Shown in pieces: positions 50,956 through 57,850 of a stretch of DNA of 64,000 nucleotides. Location: positions 124,001 through 188,000 of the forward strand of contig NZ_SOBR01000004.1 of the NCBI RefSeq assembly GCF_004364315.1, read 5' to 3'. This DNA comes from Chromohalobacter marismortui (GTDB lineage Bacteria > Pseudomonadota > Gammaproteobacteria > Pseudomonadales > Halomonadaceae). Both the position numbers and the translations under genes were made by a program. A model generated the notes under the pieces. That model was not told the DNA's origin. It did no database searches and saw only the letters and a program-made list of their open reading frames with translations. Within the stretch, counting starts at the first letter, position 1. The number at the start of each line of letters is the position of its first letter.

Positions 50956-50972
50956 GGCACCAATAAGGTGCA
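50956..50972. promoter_or_regulatory. NtrC-binding site 1 upstream of glnA
   Basis: GGCACC-N5-GGTGCA (11 of 12 positions of the TGCACC-N5-GGTGCA pattern), centred about 60 bp above the inferred sigma-54 start point. Confidence 0.55.
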
Positions 50973-50986
50973 ATGCACCACCCTCA

Positions 50987-51003
50987 TGATCCAACTTGGT
51001 GCA
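50987..51003. promoter_or_regulatory. NtrC-binding site 2 upstream of glnA
   Basis: TGATCC-N5-GGTGCA keeps one perfect half-site and four of six bases in the other; its centre is 31 bp (three turns) from site 1, suiting cooperative binding of NtrC dimers. A further lone half-site TGCACC is at 50974. Confidence 0.45.
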
Positions 51004-51187
51004 TGTCATGCTCACGTCACCCGCCAATGCCTGACCATCCCCCCTGCCAGACTGGTTCTGCGCAGACCCGTCATCAATAGCTCTTTAGAAAAACCAGCCG
51101 CGACGATGATTGCCAGGGGTCGCGCCACCCCCCAGTCTGTTGGGCAGCTCCCCCAATACGGGCTCTGATCCCAAGGCACCCCCTGCG

Positions 51188-52150
51188 ATGCGTACTTACA
51201 GCCTGCTAATAGACGCCAGTCATGCCCCCGAGCACCTGGAACGTTGCCTGAGCGCCCTGACCCGCAGCATCGCACGCTTTAGCGGGCATACCGAGACGCT
51301 GGTTCAGCTCACCACGCTCGATGCAACCACCCGGTACCTGCTGACGCAGCGCCAAGTCCGTTTCGCGGTACTGCCCCAGCATGGACAAGGCGCGCTGCGC
51401 CACCATGGTGCCGCTTACCTCAATGGCGATGTGTTGATCTTTCTGGATGCCGCGCTCGAAGTGCCCGAGCACTGGCTGACGGGGCTGGCCCATGCCTTCA
51501 CCCACCAGGCCGCCGATGCCATCGTCTGCGCCCGCTACCCTGCCGCCCCACTAGCGCCGCCACTCGCCAGTTGGTATCTCAGCCGCACGCAACGTGGCTT
51601 TGACGATCATCCCTGGGACTGGCCTACCGGTCAGTTGGCCATCACCCGCGAATGGTACGAGCGCCTTGGTGGCCACGACCCTCGACTCGAGGTGGTAGCC
51701 GACCTGGATATACTCGTGCGGCTATGGCGCTGCCATGCCCACCTTTACTGGCAACGTGCTCCCTTGCTGATCGATCACGCCGCGCCGCGCCGGCTCGGTG
51801 CCTGGTGGCGAGGACAACACCGGCGTCAGCGGCACTGCCTGTACACCCCAAGCGCCGCACGCCATCCACGCTTTTTCGTTCCCCGCGTGAGTGCCGCCTT
51901 CCTGCAAAACACGAGTCTGCCGCTGGCCTTACTGCTATGGCTGCCTTTGTCACCGGGCATCGGCATGGCGGGGCTCGTCTTCAGCGCGCTCCCCGCTGGG
52001 CTGATGGCCTGGCGCGACGATACACCGGTGCCGCAAAAGACATACCGCATCCACGGCTATCGCTGGTGCTTGCACGCCTTGCAGTTGACCGCCACCGGCA
52101 CGGCGCTAATGACGTTCTGCCAACGTCGCAAACCTGGGTTGGCTGGCTAA
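51188..52150 (+). CDS. Family 2-like glycosyltransferase
   Basis: This 320-residue protein has a GT-A-like N-terminal domain: TYSLLIDASHAPEHLERCLSAL, DATTRYLL, GALRHHGAAYLNGDVLIFLDAALEVPEHWL (DVLIFLDA being the likely metal-site region), then WPTGQLAITREWYERLGGHDPRLEVVADLDILVRL. Two hydrophobic segments lie near the C-terminus (about 240-262 and 263-280), suggesting membrane association. It probably transfers a sugar to a cell-surface glycan; donor and acceptor are unknown. It precedes the deacetylase-like gene on the same strand. The start at 51188 has only AAGG upstream. Confidence 0.75.
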   Translation: MRTYSLLIDASHAPEHLERCLSALTRSIARFSGHTETLVQLTTLDATTRYLLTQRQVRFAVLPQHGQGALRHHGAAYLNGDVLIFLDAALEVPEHWLTGLAHAFTHQAADAIVCARYPAAPLAPPLASWYLSRTQRGFDDHPWDWPTGQLAITREWYERLGGHDPRLEVVADLDILVRLWRCHAHLYWQRAPLLIDHAAPRRLGAWWRGQHRRQRHCLYTPSAARHPRFFVPRVSAAFLQNTSLPLALLLWLPLSPGIGMAGLVFSALPAGLMAWRDDTPVPQKTYRIHGYRWCLHALQLTATGTALMTFCQRRKPGLAG

Positions 52151-52300
52151 ATTGAGTCAACGATATATGCTGATAAGTATCACAACCGCCATCACATCAT
52201 CGCATCAAGGGAGGCCCTTGCCGTCTACGACAGGATGTCACCACGGCACGGCAATACCGCTCGCACGCCGAGCCAAGCTAGCATTGCGGAGGGACACGCC

Positions 52301-53293
52301 ATGAGTCATCTCAGCCTTGCCCATGACGTCGTGCAGCGCCTGCGCGGGCACTGGCGGCGCAACCTGAGCGAGCCGCTTCGCGGACGCAGCGCGATCCTGG
52401 TCATACAGCGCGTATTATCCGACGAAGCGGCCGCTCGCCTGCCGCACCGGGCACCCTACTGTCTCGGCCCGGAAAGCTTTCGGCGGCTGCTCGACCATCT
52501 CACCGATCATGCCCAGATCGTCTCCCTGACCAGCGCTCGGCGCTTGCACCGCGACCCCGTCCCCCGTATCGCACTGACCTTCGATGGCGGCTGGCGTGAC
52601 ACCGCGGAGGTGGCGTTACGCCAGCTCGAACGCCTGGCGCTGCCGGCCAGCGTGTTCTTGACCACGGGCGGCACGGGGCATCCACAAGGCGATTGGCGGA
52701 TGACCCTCGGCGATATCCTCTGGGATGGCATCCACCCCATACGCGTTCGCGACTGCCTCGGCGATGCCGGTCTCGCGTTCCCGCCACCCCGACCCGGCCA
52801 TCCGGATGCCGCCTACAGCAGCGCATTGCACGACTATCTCGAGCGACTCGCGCAGCAAGCCGCCCCCTTGACGCTGGTGCGGCTCGGCATGACGCTGAGC
52901 GCCGAGCTCGACATCGCCCCCCAAACGCTCGACCCGTTCAGCGTGCGCCGCCTGGAGAACGACGGCCTGGTACGTTTCGGGGCACGCGGCGTCTCCGCCA
53001 CACCGCTGGACGCCCTGGGCGACCATCAGATCCAGTGGCAAATCCGCCATTCGCGTCGCCAACTCGGCGTGCTATGCCGTGATCCGCTGCCGTATTTCGC
53101 CTATCCACAGCCGGAAGCCTCGCTCCGCCTGCGCCAGCTGGCCCAGCGCTGTGGCGTGCAGGAAGCGCTGCATAGCCATGCCGGCTGGCTCTCGCATCGC
53201 GACGACCCACTGGCATTGCCGCGCTTTCAGATCACCCAACCCGTTGCCAGCAGCGCGGGGCGTCTCTATGATTGGCTACTCGGGCACCTTTAA
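52301..53293 (+). CDS. Degenerate polysaccharide-deacetylase-like protein
   Basis: This 330-residue protein has a NodB-like beginning: ILVIQRVLSDE near residue 32 (where active members have ILMYHRV), a search for the deacetylase core at 91-100 (ALTFDGGWRD) and the following ALRQLERLALPASVFLTTG strand-helix. The metal-binding second Asp of TFDD is Gly96, and I see no H-S/T-x-x-H-P motif, so metal-dependent deacetylase activity is doubtful. It lacks a signal peptide. GGAGGG lies upstream of the ATG. Pairing with the glycosyltransferase gene suggests a shared surface-glycan role. Confidence 0.7.
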   Translation: MSHLSLAHDVVQRLRGHWRRNLSEPLRGRSAILVIQRVLSDEAAARLPHRAPYCLGPESFRRLLDHLTDHAQIVSLTSARRLHRDPVPRIALTFDGGWRDTAEVALRQLERLALPASVFLTTGGTGHPQGDWRMTLGDILWDGIHPIRVRDCLGDAGLAFPPPRPGHPDAAYSSALHDYLERLAQQAAPLTLVRLGMTLSAELDIAPQTLDPFSVRRLENDGLVRFGARGVSATPLDALGDHQIQWQIRHSRRQLGVLCRDPLPYFAYPQPEASLRLRQLAQRCGVQEALHSHAGWLSHRDDPLALPRFQITQPVASSAGRLYDWLLGHL

Positions 53294-53525
53294 TTGATGG
53301 GTAGCCCCTGAGTTCGGTGCGTGCCATCCCATGCCGCGCGTCCATCCCGACGCGACAAACGGCGATTGGCGAACGCGCCGCGATTTTTTTGCGTATTTTC
53401 GCCCTGCCGTCCAAACGCCCCAAGTCCCTGATAGTGCCACGATTATCGTCGCATCAACGCGTCTTTTGTCGTGCCGCGCCTGTTGGCAACGGCCATCAAA
53501 CTGGCAGTCGTCGGCCCCCTGACCC

Positions 53526-53531
53526 TATAAT
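53526..53531 (+). promoter_or_regulatory. Minus-10 element of typA
   Basis: A perfect TATAAT lies 30 bp before the typA start. A partial minus-35 (CTGGCA) is 19 bp upstream, so the promoter probably relies on the strong minus-10. The transcript leader would be about 25 nt. Confidence 0.5.
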
Positions 53532-53560
53532 ACGGCCCAATTTTCAAGCAGGATCCCTAC

Positions 53561-55372
53561 GTGATCGAGAACCTTCGCAACATCGCCATTATCGCCCACG
53601 TCGACCATGGCAAGACCACCTTGGTCGATCAACTCCTGAGTCAGTCCGGCACCCTCGACCGCAAGGCCGAAGGGCAAGAGCGCATCATGGACTCCAACGA
53701 CCAGGAGAAAGAACGCGGTATCACCATTCTGTCCAAGAACACCGCGATCCAGTGGCACGATTACCACATCAACATCGTCGACACGCCCGGACACGCCGAC
53801 TTCGGTGGTGAGGTCGAGCGCGTGATGTCGATGGTCGATTCCGTCCTGTTGATGGTCGATGCCGTCGACGGCCCCATGCCGCAGACACGCTTCGTCACCC
53901 AGAAGGCCTTCGATCGCGGCTTGAAACCCATCGTCGTGGTCAACAAGATCGACCGCCCTGGCGCGCGTCCTGATTGGGTCATCGACCAGATCTTCGACTT
54001 GTTCGACAACCTCGGCGCCAGCGACGAACAGCTCGACTTCCCGATCATCTATTGCTCGGCGCTCAACGGTGTCGCCGGCATGGACCCGGAAGAGCTCGAA
54101 GACGACATGACGCCGATGTTCCAGTCCATCGTCGATATCGTCGAGCCGCCCAAGGTCGAACGCGACGGGCCGTTCCAGATGCAGATCTCCGCGCTCGACT
54201 ACAACAGCTATGTCGGCGTCATCGGGCTGGGCCGCATCAAGCGCGGCAACGTGAGTCCGGGGCAGCAGATCAGCGTAATCTCCAAGGAAGGCAACGTCCG
54301 CAAGGGCAAGGTCGGCCAGGTCATGACGCACCTCGGCCTCGAGCGCGTGCAGACCGAGCAGGCCGAAGCCGGCGATATCGTCTGCATCACCGGCATCAGC
54401 GACTTGGCGATCTCCGATACGCTGTGCGATCCGGCCGCCGTCGAAGCCCTCCCCGTGCTGACCGTCGACGAACCCACCGTGTCGATGACCTTCCAGGTCA
54501 ACGACTCGCCGTTCGCCGGCAAGGAAGGCAAGTTCGTCACCAGCCGCAACATTCGCGATCGCCTCGAGCAGGAACTGATCCACAACGTGGCGCTGCGTGT
54601 CGAAGAAGGCGAAACGCCCGAGAAGTTCAAGGTCTCCGGACGCGGCGAGCTGCACCTCTCGGTGCTCATCGAAAGCATGCGTCGTGAAGGCTACGAACTC
54701 GCCGTGGGCCGCCCCGAGGTCATCATCCGCGAGGTCGATGGCGTCAAGCAGGAGCCCTACGAAGAGGTCATCATCGACTGCGAAGAGCAGCATCAGGGCG
54801 CGGTGATGGAAGAGCTCGGCTACCGCAAGGGCGAGATGACCAACATGAACCCGGATGGCAAGGGTCGTGTACGCCTGGACTTCATCATCCCCGCACGCGG
54901 CTTGATCGGCTTCCGTGGCCAGTTCCTGACACTGACCTCCGGCACCGGCATCCTCACCAGCCGCTTCGACCATTACGGCCCGCTCAAGCCCGATGCTTCC
55001 GTCGAGCGTCGCAACGGCGTGCTGGTGTCCATGGTCCCCGGCAAGGCGCTGGCCTACGCGCTATTCGCCCTGCAGGATCGCGGCAAATTGATGGTCGAGC
55101 ACGGCACCGAAGTCTACGAAGGCATGCTGATCGGCATCAATAACCGTGCCGACGACATGGCGGTCAACCCCACCAAGGCCAAGAAGCTCGACAACATGCG
55201 CTCCGCCGGCACCGACGAAGCCCTGGTGTTGACGCCGCCGATCCGCTTCAGCCTCGAGCAGGCCATCGAGTTCCTCGATGACGACGAACTGGTGGAGATT
55301 ACCCCCAGCCATATTCGTCTGCGCAAGAAACACCTCACCGAGAACGAGCGTAAGCGCGCCAAGAAGAAGTAA
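53561..55372 (+). CDS. typA: Ribosome-associated GTPase TypA/BipA
   Basis: This 603-residue translational GTPase has G1 AHVDHGKT (residues 12-19), the switch I ERGITI, G3 [13 protein letters not shown]4 NKIDRPGA, then domains II, III and the EF-G-like V ([24 protein letters not shown]) and the TypA-specific C-terminal domain. It binds the ribosome and aids assembly and stress adaptation. It starts at GTG with AGGA upstream; length is typical. Confidence 0.97.
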   Translation: MIENLRNIAIIAHVDHGKTTLVDQLLSQSGTLDRKAEGQERIMDSNDQEKERGITILSKNTAIQWHDYHINIVDTPGHADFGGEVERVMSMVDSVLLMVDAVDGPMPQTRFVTQKAFDRGLKPIVVVNKIDRPGARPDWVIDQIFDLFDNLGASDEQLDFPIIYCSALNGVAGMDPEELEDDMTPMFQSIVDIVEPPKVERDGPFQMQISALDYNSYVGVIGLGRIKRGNVSPGQQISVISKEGNVRKGKVGQVMTHLGLERVQTEQAEAGDIVCITGISDLAISDTLCDPAAVEALPVLTVDEPTVSMTFQVNDSPFAGKEGKFVTSRNIRDRLEQELIHNVALRVEEGETPEKFKVSGRGELHLSVLIESMRREGYELAVGRPEVIIREVDGVKQEPYEEVIIDCEEQHQGAVMEELGYRKGEMTNMNPDGKGRVRLDFIIPARGLIGFRGQFLTLTSGTGILTSRFDHYGPLKPDASVERRNGVLVSMVPGKALAYALFALQDRGKLMVEHGTEVYEGMLIGINNRADDMAVNPTKAKKLDNMRSAGTDEALVLTPPIRFSLEQAIEFLDDDELVEITPSHIRLRKKHLTENERKRAKKK

Positions 55373-55392
55373 CGGCGCCCCGCACTCGGCAG

Positions 55393-55433
55393 GAACACGA
55401 AGCCCACCACACTCGGTGGGCTTCGTCGTGTTC
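55393..55433 (+). terminator. Extended hairpin after typA
   Basis: GAAGCCCACC and GGTGGGCTTC form a 10-bp stem, extended by outer GAACAC/GTGTTC pairing, 20 bp after the typA stop. It probably ends the typA transcript although no U-tract follows. Confidence 0.65.
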
Positions 55434-55467
55434 GGGGACGGCATCGGCCCTCCAGGGGCTGCGACAT

Positions 55468-55492
55468 ATAACCACATTTTTTATGTGGTTAT
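55468..55492. promoter_or_regulatory. Perfect dyad upstream of ompW
   Basis: ATAACCACAT and ATGTGGTTAT are perfect 10-bp arms around five T residues, 85 bp upstream of ompW. The AT-rich dyad may be an operator or a leader hairpin; the regulator is unknown. Confidence 0.5.
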
Positions 55493-55576
55493 TAGGTTTA
55501 GACTTGATGCATACGAAGCGTTCGCCGCTTCTCGCACCACCTCAAACCAGCTCGTCCCAAACCAAGGAGTCGTTCC

Positions 55577-56206
55577 ATGCGCCGTGCCCTGCTCGTTTCC
55601 TCACTCGCCCTCACCGCCGCGCTCGTGCCCGCCACCTCGGCATTGGCCTACGGCCAAGGCGATTTCTACACCCGCTTCGGCGTCGCCAAGGTCGCCCCGC
55701 AAAGCGACAACGGCGACTTCGGCGCGCCACTGAACATGAAAATCGACGCCGACGATGACAGCGGTTTCGCCTTCACGCTCGGCTACCGCTTCCACGACAA
55801 GCTCGGCGTGGAACTGCTCGCCGCGCAGCGCTTCGAGCACCAGGTCGCCCTCAATGACGACAACCTCGCGTCCATCAAGCACCTGCCGCCGACACTGACG
55901 CTGCAGTACTACCCGCTCGGCGGCACCGACGCCCGCGTGCAGCCCTACCTCGGTGCCGGGATCAACTACACCCACTTCTCCGACGAAAAACTCGACGGCG
56001 GCGAGCTCGACCTCGATGACAGCTGGGGCGCCGCCGCCCAACTCGGGGTCGACCTGCTGATCGACGATCACTGGGCGCTCAACGCCGCCGCCTGGTACCT
56101 GGACATCGACAGCGACGCCACCGCCACGCTCGGCGGCACGGATTACGACGCCAAGCTCCACATCGATCCCATCGTCGTCATGGGTGGGCTCAGCTATCGC
56201 TTTTAA
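55577..56206 (+). CDS. ompW: OmpW-family outer-membrane protein
   Basis: This 209-residue eight-stranded barrel has a signal peptide (LVSSLALTAALVPATSALA-YGQ), DFYTRFGVAKVAP at the start of the barrel, TLGYRFHDKLGVELLAAQRF, LPPTLTLQYYPLGG, YLGAGINYT and a C-terminal YRF. OmpW proteins form narrow hydrophobic channels and respond to osmotic or oxidative stress. AAGGAG precedes the ATG at good spacing. Confidence 0.93.
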   Translation: MRRALLVSSLALTAALVPATSALAYGQGDFYTRFGVAKVAPQSDNGDFGAPLNMKIDADDDSGFAFTLGYRFHDKLGVELLAAQRFEHQVALNDDNLASIKHLPPTLTLQYYPLGGTDARVQPYLGAGINYTHFSDEKLDGGELDLDDSWGAAAQLGVDLLIDDHWALNAAAWYLDIDSDATATLGGTDYDAKLHIDPIVVMGGLSYRF

Positions 56207-56288
56207 AGACCACCGCAGCAGGTCCTAGGCGATACCCCGCACGGCGGGCTACCCTGTAAAAACACACGGATGCGACAGGAGCCCGCCA

Positions 56289-56600
56289 ATGCATAAGCAC
56301 ATCGACTGGGACGCCCCCGGCAACGCCAGCGTGACCCGCCACTACGCCAGCGACAAGCAGCACGAGGTTCAACCCCATCCCGGCATGATGCTCTCCGCCC
56401 GCTACCAAGGCATGGTGGTACGCGTCGAAGTCGAAGCCTACCGCGAAGACGACGCCCTCAGCATCGGCAAGGTCGCCGCGCTCATCGACACCCACGGCAA
56501 GCGTCATCAGACCCACGGCGATCTCAGCGTCGGCGATGTCGTCCGCCTCCCCGACGACAAGCGTGCTCTGGAACCCACGATCGAGGATGAAGAAGACTGA
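56289..56600 (+). CDS. Small acidic protein of unknown function
   Basis: I do not recognise this 103-residue soluble protein. It is acidic with a poly-acid end (EDEED) and a compact region VRVEVEAYREDDALSIGKVAALI followed by GDLSVGDVVRLPDDKRAL, which suggests a small beta-barrel or OB-like fold. It has no signal peptide. GACAGGAG lies upstream of the ATG, and the gene is in line with ompW and glpQ. Acidic composition fits a cytosolic protein of a halophile. Confidence 0.65.
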   Translation: MHKHIDWDAPGNASVTRHYASDKQHEVQPHPGMMLSARYQGMVVRVEVEAYREDDALSIGKVAALIDTHGKRHQTHGDLSVGDVVRLPDDKRALEPTIEDEED

Positions 56601-56709
56601 AAGCCGGCAGGGCGATCTATCGAGTGCGTTCCCTGTTGTCGGCGACAAATTGCAGGCAAGGGCCAGTCCCGGTTACGTTGTAATATGAACATTCAATGAA
56701 AGGATGCCC

Positions 56710-57654
56710 ATGTCGACGCCTCGCTTCCCGCTTTCATCCCTGCTGGCTATGCTCGGTAGCGCCACGTTCTTGGTCTCCATGACCGCCCAAGCCGATGCAC
56801 TAGAACAGCAACGCCAGGATCTTCAGCACTTTCAGGTCATTGCCCACCGCGGTGCCAGCGGCCATGCCCCGGAGCACACCTGGTACGCCTACGACAAGGC
56901 ACTCGCCATGGGTGCCGACTACCTCGAACTGGATGTCCACATGAGTGCCGATGGCCGCCTGGTGGTCATTCACGACACCACCCTGGAACGTACCACCGAT
57001 GGCCACGGGCCCGTGAAGGAACACAGCCTCGACGACCTCAAGGCACTCGACGCCGGCAGCTGGTTCAACGCCGCCCACCCGAAATACGCCGACGACGCCT
57101 ACGCCGGCGCCAAGCTGCTCACCCTGGATGACGTCATCGACCGCTACGGCCAGGACGTGCGCTACTATATCGAGACCAAGTCACCCAAAGACTACCCCGA
57201 GCTGCAAGACGCCCTGGTCAGCAAGCTCGAGGCCGAAGGCCTGGTGCAATCCGGTTCCGTGGTCATTCAATCCTTCAGCCAGACCAGCCTGCAGGAAATA
57301 CACGAACTCAATCCCGATATCCCGCTTATTCAACTGCTGTGGTACTCCCCCGGCGAAGACGGCGACACCCTCGAGGAATGGACCGGCGTCACCCCCAGCC
57401 CCGCCAACATCACCGATGCCGACTTCCAGGCAATCGCCGACTACGCCGATGGCGTCGGCCCCAACTACCTCTACGAAGGGGAACCGGTCATCGACGCCCG
57501 CTTCATCGAGCAGGCCCACGCCAACGACCTGCTGGTGCATGTCTACACCATCAACGACAAAGACCAGATGCGCCGACTGCTCGACTGGGGGGTCGACGGC
57601 CTCTTCACCAACTTCCCCGATCGATTGAAGGACGTGCTGGCAGAAGCAGAGTGA
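56710..57654 (+). CDS. glpQ: Periplasmic glycerophosphodiester phosphodiesterase
   Basis: This 314-residue enzyme hydrolyses glycerophosphodiesters to glycerol 3-phosphate and an alcohol. It has a signal peptide (cleavage near AQA-DAL), the GDPD motifs AHRGASGHAPEHT (catalytic His), YLELDVHMSADGRLVVIHDTTLERTTDG (metal and second His), YYIETKSP and VHVYTINDKDQMRRLLDWGVDGLFTNFPD. The ATG at 56710 has AAAGGA upstream; an ATG two codons earlier overlaps that site. Confidence 0.93.
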   Translation: MSTPRFPLSSLLAMLGSATFLVSMTAQADALEQQRQDLQHFQVIAHRGASGHAPEHTWYAYDKALAMGADYLELDVHMSADGRLVVIHDTTLERTTDGHGPVKEHSLDDLKALDAGSWFNAAHPKYADDAYAGAKLLTLDDVIDRYGQDVRYYIETKSPKDYPELQDALVSKLEAEGLVQSGSVVIQSFSQTSLQEIHELNPDIPLIQLLWYSPGEDGDTLEEWTGVTPSPANITDADFQAIADYADGVGPNYLYEGEPVIDARFIEQAHANDLLVHVYTINDKDQMRRLLDWGVDGLFTNFPDRLKDVLAEAE

Positions 57655-57658
57655 TGAT

Positions 57659-57850
57659 TCAGGCGGCCGTCTCGTTCATCAGGCGCTCGTCAGGCATCTT
57701 GAACCCATCGTGAAGCCACCGAATCATGCGCAGACGGAGCTTGCGCTTGCGGTTCAACACTTCAGACACGCGACCGCTCGGGCCGATATAAGGCTCCAGA
57801 TCGCGGGGTGGTGCTAACCCGTAGGCCGCGATTTTATTGGCACGATGATT
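57659..57850 (-). pseudogene. 5'-truncated HigA-like antitoxin remnant at the array trailer
   Basis: The last 63 codons of an open frame that reads out of the CRISPR array encode a sequence resembling the C-terminal half of HigA/XRE antitoxins: GLAPPRDLEPYIGPSGRVSEVLNRKRKLRLRMIRWLHDGFKMP. The helix-turn-helix SGRVSEVLNRKRKLRLRMI fits HigA. The part that would encode the N-terminus is absent: the frame joins the oldest repeat at 57851. No start codon or partner toxin gene is present. I infer that array insertion or a deletion cut the gene. Confidence 0.6.

Noticed and set aside
53525-54973. A 482-codon antisense open frame opposite typA, and similar long antisense frames opposite glnA, fcs, vdh and aglA.
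   Set aside because: These are high-GC shadow frames; composition is His/Gln/Asp/Arg-rich without domain motifs, and the opposite strand holds complete conserved genes.
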